The position numbers were made by a program, and so were the translations under genes. This document shows, piece after piece, positions 24,087 to 37,117 of a stretch of 64,000 nucleotides of DNA. How positions within the stretch are numbered: the stretch's first letter is position 1; each line of letters opens with the position of its first letter. This DNA is from Warburgia ugandensis (taxonomy: Eukaryota; Streptophyta; Magnoliopsida; Canellales; Canellaceae), in contig CP141127.1 of NCBI GenBank assembly GCA_035236585.1, positions 61,609,495 through 61,673,494 of the forward strand. The letters are read 5' to 3'. Under the pieces are notes generated by a model. That model had not been told where the DNA came from, made no database searches, and saw only the letters and a list, made by a program, of their open reading frames with translations.

Positions 24087-24810
24087 GGATATGCTACGAG
24101 CCTGTGTTATGGATTGGAAGGGTAGCTGGGAAGATCATTTACCTTTGGTGGAATTTGCTTATAATAATAGTCATCACGCTAGTATTGGGATGGCTCCATA
24201 TGAGGCACTTTATGGCAGACCTTGTCGGTCACCTTTATGTTGGAGTGATGTAGGAGAAAGACGCGTGGTGAAATATGAGTTAGTGGAAGAATGTGCAGAG
24301 AAAGTCCAACTCATTCGGAAGAGGTTACTGACAGCTCACAGTCGACAGAAAAGTTATGCAGACAAGAGGCGAAAGGACTTAGAGTTCTTTGAGGGCGAGC
24401 ATGTATTCTTGAAAGTTTCTCCTATGAAAGGGGTGTTGAGGTTTGGAAATAAAGGAAAGCTTAGTCCCAGGTATATTGGACCTTTCGAGATCTTACGACG
24501 AGTTGGGTCAGTGGCATACCAGCTAGCCTTACCACCACAGCTAGCAAATGTGCATGACGTCTTTCACGTGTCTATGCTGAGGAAATACGTGCCAGATCCC
24601 TCACATGTATTGGAGCAGATCCCAGGAGAGCTACAGGCTGACATGACATTTGAGGAGAGACCAGTGCGCGTCTTAGATACAAGAGTCAAGGAGTTAAGGA
24701 ATAAGACCATTGCCTTGGTCAAAGTCCTTTGGCAGCATCATTCACTACAGGAGACTACCTGGGAGACTGAGGAGGAGATGCGAAAGATCCATCCAGAGTT
24801 ATTTACATAG
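24055..24810 (+). pseudogene. Element A integrase C-part with chromodomain-like end
   Basis: Downstream of the frameshift the protein resumes with [20 protein letters not shown], and the Glu is the third member of the DDE triad. It goes on through the GPY/F region ([19 protein letters not shown]) and ends with a chromodomain-like stretch ([32 protein letters not shown]). In chromoviruses this domain is thought to steer integration into heterochromatin. The stop is at 24808-24810, with a polypurine tract 38 bases later. Confidence 0.93.
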
Positions 24811-24847
24811 AGGTATGTAGCTAAATTTCGAGGACGAAATTTTTATA

Positions 24848-24859
24848 AGGAGGGAAGAA
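24848..24859 (+). promoter_or_regulatory. Element A polypurine tract
   Basis: aaggagggaagaa-type purine run ending immediately before the 3' LTR. It serves as the plus-strand primer. Confidence 0.9.
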
Positions 24860-27769
24860 TGTAATATCCTTAATTTTAAAGATAAAAATAGGAAATTATT
24901 AAATAAATTAAAATAAAAATTTATGGATGAAATTATTTCCTGAAAACATAATAATTAGAAAGTGCTCGTCAATACGAATCCAACGCCACCAAGAACGCAA
25001 AAAACCGAGCTCAAACGAGGGAGTTATGAGCCGTCAAAGTTGGAAGGGCAATTTGGTCATTTGGTAGAGACGTATTAGACAGGGGTCCAAATTGATACTG
25101 GCACCCCCGTCTTCCACACGTCTCTACCAGTGCCGGAAAAATCGCCGGAGAGACGTGGAAAGAGGCGTGTGGGGAAGAGTTTCTCTTCCCCAAGACTCTA
25201 AAACCCTATATCTATGCTCCTCTAGGAGCCAAAACGCTCCACTTTGAGCGTTTTCTCTGAGTTTTACGCAGAACCCTAGCTTGAAAAGATTTCATTTTTT
25301 CCGACGAGTGGAACCCTGGCAACACGAGCAACTCCGGCCAGGTGCAAGGTAAGCCTCAAAACCTATGTTTTTCTGTATTTATTAATTAGGAAATTAATTA
25401 GGAAAACGTTTAAAAATTTTGGAAAAAAATCAGATTTTTAGGAACTTGTGTGCACGCTACTGTTGGAGTGTGATTTCATGGATCAAACCTTGTCCGTTTG
25501 AAAATCTCACTGTCCAACTAGTGCACAAGAGACCCAAGAGCATACCCTTTAAATTTGGGAGTGATCCAACGGTGGAATTCTCCAGAAAACTCAAAAACCA
25601 GTACCTAGGGATGATTTTAGGAACTTGGGAAAAATCGTTTAAAAACCATGGTTTTTGGAAAAATTAGTGTAAAAGGAGGGCATAAATGGATTCTAGAGAG
25701 AATTCTGAAGAAAATGGCACAAAAATCACGCAAAACGGAGCTCTGTAGCTCCGCCGGAGGCGACCGGAATCCGGTCGTCTTCTTCGGCGTCGTCAACGGC
25801 GTCGGCGCCCTGGCGCTGACGCCATGACGCACAGCGGGACGCACAGGGGACGACGTCGGATGACGTCGCGTGCGCGCGCGCGGACGCCCTGCAGTTGGCG
25901 GGCGCTGTGGGGCCGGGACGCTGCGCGTCCTGGCGACCGTGCGTCTTCGTACGCCCGTGTACGTCGGTGTAAACCGGCGGAAAAGGGTGCCACCGGTTTA
26001 AACCACCTTATGGTGGTCCGGCAGGCCCCATTTTAGCGTAGTTTTCACTAAAACTTGATTTTTGGGAGCTAGAGAGGTCCAAATCACGATCCGGAAGAGG
26101 CGTTGTGACCGTATTGACGACGCGGACCTAGTTTTAACTTAAAAACTTAGAAATGACCACTTTTTATTTAGAAAAATTTTAAAATAGTGATGTGACATGT
26201 ACAGGTGCACTTGAATATACCAATTAAAGGGAGTTATTAGCAAGCTAGTGATCTCACACTGAGGTAGGTGACGACAACTAATGTTTTGCCTTGATTTTAA
26301 ACCATAGCATCATGTGTGATTGTGTTTTAAGTTGCGATTTTTATTTACCATGGATTTCATGCGACATTGTGTAGAGGATGGTTATTCCAAATTGAATTCT
26401 TTTACTGAATAAACTTATTTAAACTGCTTTTACAAGCATGATGTTAATTAGTTATGCTTAATTAGAGATTTATTTCTTATTATATATATAGAAAATGCAT
26501 AGATTTACATAGAAATGAGTATAGAGGCTTAGTAGCTGGTCCTTTTATAGGCTAACTTAGGATGAGGGGCATGTCTTGGGGATTTCAAGCTATAAGTGCT
26601 CTTGAGTTTTAGCATATACATATGATTTCCGTGTTTTATATTTGATGACGGGTGCTCTCGCCCGGTGGGCGTCATGCTAGGAGGGATAGGGCCGGCCACC
26701 CACCTTCCGAGATTATGATGTGATGAGTTTGTGATATGATAGACACCTGCCCATAGATGACATTCGGTAGGGGTTTGGTAACATGGATAGTCCACACTAC
26801 CGGTCTGAGCCTTTCCATGGGGACAGACGTTAAGTCTCCCATTATGGTGTCGACGGAGAGCGGCGGTGGTTGATACCCATGGAGGGTTGCCACTGCAGCA
26901 TGATGGCCCATATTCTTGTTATGTGTGCATGTATGATGAGCATGGTTATGGATGGTATGCACAGGTGTGACGACACTCAGAGGTTGACTATGTGTATTCC
27001 TGATCAGGGATGTTAGTGCGATGTGGTGGGACCCATTACCTTAGGGTGCCCTTATTCTTGTTGTATGCTCCATGTTATTGATTCATGTCATGTTTTAACT
27101 CAGTGAACTTCATGTTTTAGCATTTGGAATAAATTGGCATTTATTTGAACATGGCATTATGATATCACTATTTTCATAAATGTTAGACTTTTCATCAATG
27201 CTGTTCATTATTTCTTGCATTTATTACATTAATTGTCTATGTACCTACACAAGCGATAGCTTCCTGAGGCATTGCTTTGTTTTGCAATGCCTTAGATCTC
27301 GAGCGCGACACCAGGAAAGGAAAAGCGGTTGATAAACCTTGAGAGCCGTCAAGACTAGTTTCCCTATAGTTTTAGACAGTAATGTGAGTCATTAGAGTGG
27401 ATTATCATTTGAATTTCATTATGGACTGCATACTTTATATTTGGATGTGATTTAGATCTTTGGACATATATTTGACATTTATATGGGATGTTATGATGGA
27501 TAGACCCTGGGCCATATTATTATTGTCTTTTGGACGTTTATTTGATTTAAAATAAAGGCGCCTATTTATTTGACATTGATTTATACGCGGATTATCTATT
27601 TATGTTTAAATTACATGTATGTCATTTTGTGAAAGGAAAATTAACACCCGGAGTTTTTAAGATAGGTTAGTAAAATGTTAAATAAATCTTTTCTCATGGG
27701 ATCCCAAATGCTCTTATTTAAATTGTCAAAAAAAAAAAAAATTGTCTTAAAAAAATCCGGGGTGTTACA
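24860..27769 (+). repeat. Element A 3' LTR
   Basis: Near-identical to 17238-20181 and followed by the target duplication taatt (27770-27774). It lacks a 60-base segment that lies between two copies of ccgtgcgt in the 5' LTR, and carries a 22-base insertion bounded by catgtttta repeats near 27090-27120. Confidence 0.97.
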
Positions 27770-27774
27770 TAATT

Positions 27775-28355
27775 ACATTTGTGTCCTTATTTATTTTGGT
27801 TCTGTTTTATCTGTGTTTTTCTTATCCAGGAACAGCTTAATCCAACCCGATCAATTAAGGTCTAACCCAATCAACGGGTTAGCCTTAATCAAACCAAAAT
27901 CTTCAATTTCTTCTTTGTTTCTTAGCGAATTTTAAATTAATTTTACAATTTCATTCTTAGGACATCCTTAAATCTAATTAGTATCTTTGATCTTCGATTT
28001 GAAATCGAGAAATCAATCTGAGTTGTCCAAATCTAAAAGTTAAAATTTAGCCTAGATCTTGATGATTTTGAAGAATCTGACAAATCCAATTGGTGGATCT
28101 CTAATCAAGAAAGTGCTGAAGACATATATGAAGGCTGATCATCTTTCATAATATCAAATTTGAATATTTTGATGGTGATTAATCTAGGGAAGTAGTTTCT
28201 TCTTGTTATTTGATTTGATTTGTTTTATTTAGGAACTGGAAATTCTATAATTTTGAGAAGTTTATTAGATCTAAACTTTGATTATCATTTCAATAATTCC
28301 AATAATTTTGAGTGATTTATTTTTAATTTTAGATACTTAAATTTTATGAAAATTC
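27775..28355 (+). mobile_element. Solo LTR C, segment 2 of 3
   Basis: Resumes LTR C after element A. The join ...taattacatttgtgtcc matches ttaattacaactgtgtcc in the B LTRs (about 30035-30053), which proves continuity with segment 1. It ends with aattc (28351-28355), the target duplication of element B. No gene. Confidence 0.88.
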
Positions 28356-28903
28356 TGTTAAGTATTCAATTTTGGTCAAAATATCCCTAATTTAGTATTT
28401 GATTAGAGCATCTAGACCATTAATTTTAAGATTTTAAATCAAATATTTCATTTTAGCTTTAATTGGCCATCCAACCGTTGAATTGTAAAATTTAGTGGTT
28501 AAATGACTATTAAAGCTAATGGACGGTTTAGATTTCGCTAATTGAGTCTTGTGCATTACAGATCAGTCAACTCAGGCATGGACGCTCCAGATTGAATCAT
28601 GGAAAGAGACTGAAGACTTTGAAGACTTGCAGAGTTCTAGCAAAATGAGGAAAGCTAGTGGACCCCACCTATCTCCTCTTCCTTCTCTTTCTCCTCTCTT
28701 CTCTCTTTTTCTCTTATCCCTCTCCTTTCTTTTCTCTCTCTCTTCTATCTCTTTTTCTCCTTCTCTTTCACACGTCTCTCACTCCTCTCTTATCTCTCCC
28801 ATCTCTCTTTAATCTTTCCACGTCTCTCTCTCTTTTTAAGTCCTCTTCCCCTCTCTCTTGAAGGGGGACGTCTTTTTCCTTCTTTGGGAGGCCTGAAATT
28901 TGG

Positions 28904-28988
<85 letters not shown>

Positions 28989-30392
28989 GGCTCTCTCCAT
29001 ACCTTCCTTCTCTTCCTCCTTGTTTCTCACGGCAACCCAGACCCCTTCCATGCTTCTCCAACCACATTACAGCACTCATCCCTCTTCCTCATCATCGGCA
29101 ACTGCCTGCCAGCCCTAGTCATCGACGTTCTATCCACGCACCACCTTTCCTTTGTTCAATGCGTTTGCTCCTACTTCCACCGGTGTCTAGCCTTCTCGTC
29201 TCCTTCTTCCCAATTCAGTCCATTTTCGCCACTCCACCCATCACCAGGCTCTAATCTCCATTGCCTCCACACCCAAACCCGTATCCTATCTCTGTCCACA
29301 CCAACCCCTTCTAATCTTTTCTTTAACGCTTAGCACCTCCACCTCTCCACTGCTCCATTTTCTTTTCCAAGCTTAGCTTATGTTCTCACATACCGCACTA
29401 CCCAGCCCTCCATAACCTATATTTGCCTCATCTCGTTCTCCACTCGGTACCACACGCCCGTGCACAAGCCAACTCTGTTCCAGACGACATCCAGTTTTTT
29501 CTTCTTCTTCCCCATCAACTCTGATAACCAGCATCTGCTTCTACCCCTCCACCCAATGCCTTTGTTGTCTGCACCAGCTAAGCTAAAGCTCGGATTCTGC
29601 TTACGCCTCCACCGCTTCGTTCGGCCACCGGTAAGCACCAACAGTCTCAACCCAGGTCATCTCTATTGGCCCCTGCTTCCATCGCACAAGACAAGCCCAG
29701 ACTCATCTGGACGGTCCTGGGAGAGAAAACCCGAATTGGGTTTTCTCCCATTTTCTCCACACCTCCTTCTCCGGCGGTCATTCTTCTCTTCACCGGACGC
29801 CCCGGGAGAGAAAACCCAACTCGGGTTTTCTCCTCATCTTTCTTCTCTCCCTTTCCTCTTCTCCTCCTTCCTCTATTCTTCTCCCTCTTCTCCCTCTTCC
29901 AGATTTCTCCCAAAAACGTGTTTTTCTGGTTTTTTTCATGAAAAACCAAAACCTGAAGAAATTACAAATCTGCACCTGCAGATCTCAGAAATTACAATTC
30001 TGTCCTATTTCAGAAATACCAATTGGGTCCCCTGTTTAATTACAACTGTGTCCTTATGCTATTCTGGTTTTAACTTATCTTCATTCCGACTATTCGGGGA
30101 CAAAGGCAATCCAGACGTACTATTCAAGGACAGACTAATCCAGAGACAGTGCAATCCAAGGACAAGCTTATCCAAGACGCATTTTATTTTTATTTTCTGT
30201 CTTCCTTGGAATAAATATTTGTGAACATTGGAACAATTGAATAAATCTGGATTTTATTTTTTGTTAACTTTTATTCTTTTAGTTGAATTTTATTTAAAAC
30301 TCCATAATTTTAAATCAAGTCCTTGTGGGATCGACCCGTATTTGCATAGCTATACTACAATAGCCTGTGCACTTGCGGTTAAACAATCAACA
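28356..30392 (+). repeat. Element B 5' LTR
   Basis: Contains a CT-rich leader with an uninterrupted (CT)n run at about 28911-28985. The conserved terminal box gggatcgacccgta is followed by gcacttgcggtt and the end caatcaaca. A 254-codon frame (29460-30224) and others inside it recur in the 3' LTR, and I read them as LTR sequence, not genes. Confidence 0.96.
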
Positions 30393-30398
30393 AGTTTT

Positions 30399-30416
30399 TG
30401 GCGCCGTTGCCGGGGA
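30399..30416 (+). promoter_or_regulatory. Element B primer-binding site
   Basis: tggcgccgttgccgggga, six bases after the LTR, is the PBS typical of Athila and Tat elements (tRNA-Asp). Confidence 0.92.
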
Positions 30417-31555
30417 CTTGAAATGGAGTTTTTATAAAATTTAATTAAAAATCCAAAAGAAAATTTCAAAAAAAAAAAATCAGAAAAAATCCAGAAAAAT
30501 ACAAAAAAAAAATAGGAATTGCATCTTTAGGCATTTTTAGTGCATAATCACTTTATTTCCTGAATTTGGTACTAATTGTTATTTTTCTTTTTCAGGAAAT
30601 TGGAGTGGAGCTTCATCAATTGATAGATTTTTCTTGCTTTCCTAGATTAGAAATTTTATTTTTGAGTGAATCTTGTAGTGAGGCCCCTTGTAATTTGCAT
30701 TTTCAATTTCAATTTTAAAGGGTTGTAATAATACAGGGCAAGTGTGGGATAAGGTGGCCCACACTTGATCTTCATCAGAAACCTCACTGTAAGTCTTCTC
30801 ACTCATTTATTTTCTAGATTAGGGTTTGCATTTAGAATAATTTGCATTGTTTGGTACTTAATTACATATAGAAAGCATATGTTATAATTGTTGCATCTTA
30901 GGGTTTTGCATTAGTTTATTGCTTTCAATTGCATTTTAGGACACATCTAATGCTTTAAGGTGGATTATATGTTGATCGAATTGCCATGGTGTGTGAAATT
31001 TAATTAGTAAGGGCACCCTACCCCACAAGATCAAGGGTGGATTTCATCACCACTCCTTGGCCCACCTAGGATAATCATCTCAAGCGCGCAACCTCTCCTT
31101 TCACATTAATTTAAAATCAATCAGAAGAGACCTATAGGGTTATCACATGCTCGTAGGACCCTCTTAATAGGACACGACCATCTTGTTACTCTGGTTGCTT
31201 TTGATCACTGTGGTTATTGGGGGTTGTCTAATAGAGCCTCGCTCTTCCCCTACCTCCTGTCGACGTTTGTTGAGGTCTAAACGCCTCCTTACACGAGGGT
31301 TGTATTAACCGCTTTGGTTAGAACCTAACTGGTAAGCAGTAGTCAACTCCTAAAGAGAGTAGGAGCGTTAGAGTAGGTTAATTAAAAGCATTGTCCCCAC
31401 AGAAAATCAAGAAAAACAAAATATCTATGCTTGCTAGCCTAAGGGGATTGCTTGATTGTGTCCTATTTTGTGCATCATTTTAGGCATTTAGGTTGCATCA
31501 TTTAGGATAGAAAAAAAAATAAAAACATAAAAAAACCAAAAAGATCTTTCATTGT
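30417..31555 (+). other. Element B 5' untranslated leader
   Basis: About 1.1 kb between primer-binding site and gag without a sizeable open frame. Long leaders are usual in Athila elements. Confidence 0.8.
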
Positions 31556-32482
31556 ATGCCCTTTTGGATACGCGACGAAACTGGTAGGTTAGTCTCGTAC
31601 GACCAAAAAGACAGACCAACAATGGCTGATCAACGATCAAGGGGTAACTCACCCCATGGTAGAATTAGAGGTGATCAAGCTCCACTCATCATGAATGAGG
31701 ACCCACCACCTCTAATTGATGATGAATATCAACCTCCACCAAGGAGGAATAATCATCAACAAAGAAATTGGAGAAGGAATGAAAATAGGGAATGGGACCA
31801 ACAGAGTGACCGTGGAGAAAATGATGTTTATCAAAATCCTCATGGACGAACCTTAAGAGACTACCTTCAACCTACACGCACCAGTACACCCTCTTGTGTC
31901 ATTCTTCCTCAAAATGCTGGTGCATTAGAATTAAAAATGGGAGTAATTCAATTACTTCCCAAATTTCATGGGCTAGATAGTGAGAGTCCTTATTTGCACC
32001 TTAAAGAATTTGATGAGGTATGTAGTACCCAAAGAACCCAAAATATAGGTCTAGACACTGTCAGGCTTAAGCTATTTCCTTTCTCTTTAAAGGAAAAAGC
32101 AAAAATGTGGTTTAATGCACTGCCACCAGGTTCCATAAGGACTTGGAATGAAATGACTAGGGAATTCTTGAAAAAGTTTTTCCCTACATATAAAACAAAT
32201 ACACTCCGTCGTAAGATAATGAACTTTACCCAAAAAGATAAAGAATCATTCTACCAATGCTGGGAAAGGTTCAAAGATCTATTGCTTACTTGCCCACATC
32301 ATGGCTATGAACCATGGCGCATTATCAGCTTCTTTTATGAAGGACTTAATTCTGACATGCGCCAGTTTGTAGAGATGATGTGCAATGGTAACTTTTTGAA
32401 TAAACAACCAGATGAGGCAGAGGAGTATTTGGAATGGCTAGCTGAAAGTGCACGGACACTGGGCCGACTCGGAAAAGAGTAG
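31556..32482 (+). pseudogene. Element B gag (capsid part), frame-shifted at the end
   Basis: A 308-codon frame. The start used here is MPFWIRDETG; an internal ATG at 31622 (MADQRSRGN) is an alternative. The Athila-type gag landmarks TLRDYLQPTRT, GVIQLLPKFHGLDSESPYLH and FPFSLKEKAKMWFNALP lead into the Retrotrans_gag domain (about residues 120-300). The frame runs into a stop after ARTLGRLGKE. The nucleocapsid part continues in the frame that starts at 32448, so a one-base length change near 32455-32465 broke gag. The protein would form the particle core. Confidence 0.92.
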
Positions 32483-35400
32483 AACATTCGATAGACCCAA
32501 GCCCACTACCACATCTACTAGGGGAGGCATGTATGCCATGACTGAAAAAAATGAAATCAGTGCCAAAGTAGCAACCCTAGCTAGAAAAGTAGAAGCCATG
32601 GAAATGGGAACGAAAACCTTAACTAATGATGAACAAGTGTGTAGCATTTGTGAAAGTACATCACATCTTACTCAGATATGTCCTACCATCCCTGCATTTC
32701 AAGATGTACTTCATGATCAGGCTAATGCACTCAATAATTATAAAAGACCTTTCTCCCCATATTCTGAGACATATAATCCCAACTGGAGGAACCATCCAAA
32801 TTTCAATTGGAGAAATGGACCTAATGCAAATGTCTCACAATCAGGCCCATACCAGAGTCATCAACAACCAAACCAAGGACTACTTGCTCCACCACCATAC
32901 CAAACTCATCAACCTCATTCTCCTGGACTTTACTTGCCCCCACCTAAAAGGCATGTAGAGGATAATCAAGTTAATCAAAATCAGGAAAGGAAAATTTCTC
33001 AATTAGAAAAGTCTGTGAATGAACTAAAAAACATGATGAGTCAAATGATGCAAAATATGGAAAAAGGAAAATTCCCAGCTCAATCTCAAGCAAACCCTAA
33101 GGGAGTGCATGCGGTTAGCATTAATGCATCTGATGAAACATCTAGCTCTACCATGGAACAAACTAAAGCTGTTACTATTCTTAGGAGTGGTAAAATAATT
33201 GAGAAAGATGAGCCTAAAAAGATTGAAAAGGTAGAAAAACCTAAAGAAAAATCTAAAGAAAAGGACCATGTTTCACCTGTTGAGCCATGTCCAGTCCCTG
33301 CTCCATTCCCTCAAAGGTTGCGCCAAGCCCCAAAGTCTGCATCTAATGATGAGATTTTAGAGATTTTCAAACAAGTCAAGATCAACATACCGATCTTAGA
33401 TGCTATAAAACAAATCCCATCATATGCCAAATTCTTAAAAGACTTATGCACCATCAAGAGAAAATTAAATGTCCAAAAGAAGGCATTTTTGACTGAACAG
33501 GTTAGTTCTATTCTTCAACACCATACACCACCAAAGTACAAGGATCCTGGTTGCCCCACTCTTACTTGCATTATTGGCAACTACCAGATAAATCAAGCTC
33601 TTCTTGATTTAGGATCTAGTGTAAACTTATTACCATACTCGGTATACGAACAGTTAGGTCTGGGTGAATTGAAACCTACATCTACTACGCTCCAGCTAGC
33701 TGATCGTTCTGTAAAAATACCAAGAGGGGTAATAGAGGATGTGTTAGTCCAGGTAGAACAATTTTGCTTCCCTGTCGATTTTCTGGTTCTAGATACACAC
33801 CCGGTGGTGAATGAGAAGAATGAAATACCAGTCATCCTGGGACGATCATTTTTGGCTACGTCCAATGCCTTAATTAACTGTAGAAATGGTGTGATGAAAT
33901 TGTCCTTTGGCAATATGACAATAGAACTTAACATTTTCAATATCTGTAAGCAACCTGGTGAAACTACTGATGATTTGCACTGTGTTAACATGATCAATTC
34001 AGTTGTGCAAGATCAGTTTCAATCATCTTCCTTATCGGACCCACTTGAGGCCTGTTTGGCCCATTTTAATGAGTGTAATGAGGATGCATTAATAGAGGAA
34101 GTTAATGCTCTCCTTGATTTTGTTCCTATCATGGAAACAGAAAAATGGAAACCTCCTTTCGAGGACCTTCCACTGAGGGAGTCCACTCCCCTTCCATCAT
34201 TCATAGAACCTTCTAAGCTTGAATTGAAATCTCTACCATCAGATTTAAAATATGCCTTTTTAGGAGACAAAGAGACTTTTCCTGTAATAATTTCCTCCCA
34301 ATTAGAAACATCTCAGGAGGACAAATTAATAGACACTTTAAAAGAACACAAAGGTGCTATAGGATGGACCATAGCTGATATAAAGGGCATTAACCCTTTA
34401 ATCTGCACCCATAGGATATATCTAGAGGATGAAGCTAAACCATGTCGTCAAATGCAAAGAAGGTTAAATCCTAATATGAAAGATGTGGTTAGAGCAGAAG
34501 TCCTAAAGTTGCTTGATGTGGGAATCATTTATCCCATAAGTGATAGCAAATGGGTAAGTCCTACTCAGGTGGTTCCAAAGAAGTCTGGAGTGACAGTAAT
34601 AACTAACGCCAACAATGAATTGATCCCTACCAGGGTTACTACTGGTTGGCGTATGTGTATCGACTATCGAAAGTTGAATGCTGTTATAAGGAAGGACCAT
34701 TTTCCTTTGCCCTTCGTTGATCAAATGTTAGAAAGGGTTGCAGGACACCAGTACTATTGTTTCTTAGATGGTTATTCAGGGTATAACCAAATAGAAATTG
34801 CACCCGAGGATCAGGAAAAGACCACATTTACATGTCCTTTTGGCACTTTTGCTTACAAAAGAATGCCATTTGGATTATGTAATGCTCCTGCCACATTTCA
34901 ACGTTGCATGTTAAGCATTTTCAATGATATGGTGGAGAGAATTTTAGAGGTTTTCATGGACGACTTTTCTGTTTTCGGTAATTCATTTGAAACATGTCTT
35001 GAAAATCTAAGAAAAGTCTTAACTCGTTGTAAAGAAAAGAACCTAGTGCTTAATTGGGAAAAATGTCATTTCATGGTTCCTAAGGGAATTGTCTTAGGTC
35101 ACATTGTGTCATCTAAAGGTATAGAGGTAGATAGAGCTAAAGTTGATCTAATTTCCAATCTACCCATTCCAAAATCTATTAGGGACATTCGATCTTTCCT
35201 AGGTCATGCAGGATTCTATCGGAGGTTCATTAAGGATTTTAGTGCAATATCTAGACCACTATGTCACCTCCTCACAAGGGATACTCCTTTTGAGTGGACT
35301 AAGGATTGTCAAGAAGCATTTATAAAGTTGAAAGACAAGTTGACCACTGCACCTATCATGCAGCCGCCTGATTGGAGTCTACCCTTTGAAATCATGTGTG

Positions 35401-35828
35401 ATGCCAGTGACTATGCTGTAGGAGCTGTACTAGGACAGAGAAAAGAAAAGAAGCCATACGTCATCTACTATGCCAGTAGGACCTTAAATAGCACCCAAAT
35501 GAACTATGCTACTACGGAGAAAGAACTCTTAGCAGTTGTTTTCGCATTGGATAAATTCAGGTCTTACTTGGTAGGATCTAAAATAGTCATATTCACTGAC
35601 CATTCGGCCCTCAAGTATCTTCTTTCTAAGAAAGATGCTAAGCCTAGACTAATTAGATGGATTCTCCTACTCCAAGAGTTTGACATTGAAATAAAAGATA
35701 AAAAAGGAGTAGAGAATGTGGTAGCTGACCATTTGTCTCGCTTAGTCCTAACAGAGCCTTTAAATGAGTTGCCAATTAAAGACACTTTCCCTGATGAGCA
35801 ACTTTTTCATGTTTCCCATCCTCCCTAG
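32448..35828 (+). pseudogene. Element B nucleocapsid, protease, RT and RNase H
   Basis: A 1126-codon frame continuing gag. The true upstream start lies in the gag frame, so the ATG at 32448 is only the edge of the open frame. Nucleocapsid knuckle with C65, C68, H73 and C78 (CSICESTSHLTQIC). A Lys/Glu-rich linker lies near residues 245-280. Aspartic protease with DLG at 387-389, the Athila form of DTG. RT with WRMCIDYRKLN, MPFGLCNAPATF and FMDD with Asp at 838 and 839. RNase H from IMCDASDYAVGAVL to VENVVADHLSRL. It ends at TAG (35826-35828), after which the same frame continues FADIANYLV. This stop is probably a point mutation of a Trp codon (inferred). Confidence 0.95.
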
Positions 35829-36462
35829 TTTGCTGATATTGCAAATTACTTAGTCACGGGGAAAATTCCGGAACATTGGACTAAACAAGAAAAGAAAAAA
35901 TTCTTTTCCAATGTTAAGCACTATTTCTGGGATGATCCATACCTGTTTAAATACTGCCCAGATCAAATCATTAGGAGATGTGTCCCTGACTTAGAACAAC
36001 ATAGTGTTATCTCCTTTTGTCATTCAGAAGCATGTGGTGGACATTTTTCTACCCATAAAACAGCGGCAAAGATTTTACAAAGGCGGTTTTTATTGGCCGT
36101 CGTTGTTCAAAGACACACATGTGTTTTGTAAATTATGTGAGCAATGTCAAAAGTTAGGAGGAATAACCCGTAGGAATATGATGCCTCTAAATCCTATTCT
36201 TATCATAGAAATTTTTGATTGTTGGGGTATAGATTTCATGGGTCCATTTCCACCTTCTTTTGGCTACATTTATATCTTATTGGCCGTAGACTATGTTTCA
36301 AAATGGATTGAGGCTATCCCATGCATGCATAATGATCACAAAATAGTTCTTAAATTTTTAAAAGAAAACATTTTTTCTAGATTTGGGACTCCTCGAGCCA
36401 TTATAAGTGATAACGGTACACATTTTTGCAACAAACCATTTGAAGCACTAATGAAAAAATAA
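35829..36462 (+). pseudogene. Element B integrase, N-part and core, frame-shifted
   Basis: Directly after the stop the frame goes on through WTKQEKKKFFSNVKHYFWDD and the first His residues of the zinc region. A frameshift near 36070-36085 moves the rest (FKDTHVFCKLCEQCQKLGG, with the CxxC pair) into another frame. The catalytic core shows Asp in CWGIDFMGPFP and in IISDNGTHFC. That frame ends at 36462 within a run of A residues (LMKK stop), where a further one-base change has occurred. Confidence 0.93.
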
Positions 36463-37117
36463 TATTACACATAAAGTTGCAACACCGTATCACCCACAAA
36501 CAAGTGGACAAGTAGAAGTATCAAATCGGGCCATCAAACAAATCCTTCAAAAGACTGTTAATCCAGATCGTAAAGATTGGTCTCTTCGACTGACTGATGC
36601 GCTCTGGGCTTACAGGACTGCACATCGCACCCCGATTGGTATGTCTCCCTATCGTATTGTATACGGTAAGGCTTGTCATTTGCCTGTGGAATTGGAACAT
36701 AGAGCCTATTGGGCAATAAAGACATTCAATTTCAATATGGATAAAGCAGGCTCACATCGCAAGCTCCAACTTAATGAGTTGGAAGAGATCAGGCAAGAAG
36801 CTTATGAGAATACTAGGATATATAAAGAAAAGATGAAAGTTTTTCATGATAAGAACATAATGAGAAAATCCTTTACTCCAAGCCAAAAAGTTCTACTTTA
36901 CAATTCTAAGCTCCACCTATTTCCAGGTAAGCTTAGATCTCGATGGACCGGTCCATACATAGTAAAAGAAGTTTTTCCATATGGGACTGTCGAGATTGAG
37001 AATACTAGGACTGGTCATTCTTTTAAAGTGAATGGTCAACGTTTAAAGCCTTTCCTAGATTATAAGAATCCAGAAGTTGAGTCCACAACTCTGGAGGATC
37101 CTATTTATCAGGATTGA
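36460..37117 (+). pseudogene. Element B integrase C-part
   Basis: After the A-run frameshift the protein resumes with [20 protein letters not shown], which carries the third catalytic residue Glu, then [20 protein letters not shown] and the GPY/F-like [19 protein letters not shown]. It ends at 37117 with no chromodomain. This matches the Athila type of integrase. Confidence 0.92.

Larger units (their letters stand above)
17238..27769 (+). mobile_element. Element A: Ty3/gypsy chromovirus (Tekay/Del-like), 10.5 kb
   Basis: Full-length LTR retrotransposon with two LTRs of 2944 and 2910 bases beginning tgtaatatcc and ending gtgttaca, and 5-bp target duplications taatt at 17233-17237 and 27770-27774. 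The primer-binding site matches the 3' end of initiator methionine tRNA (tggtatcagagccc), and a polypurine tract precedes LTR2. One gag-pol frame in the order gag, protease, RT, RNase H, integrase, then a C-terminal chromodomain-like stretch marks it as a chromovirus. Large LTRs and the gag type suggest the Tekay/Del lineage (inferred). A nonsense codon and one frameshift break pol. It is inserted in solo LTR C in the same orientation. Confidence 0.97.

Noticed and set aside
29460..30224. 254-codon frame, repeated near 39891-40547
   Set aside because: It is LTR sequence of element B present in both LTRs; it is pyrimidine-rich and includes the LTR leader.
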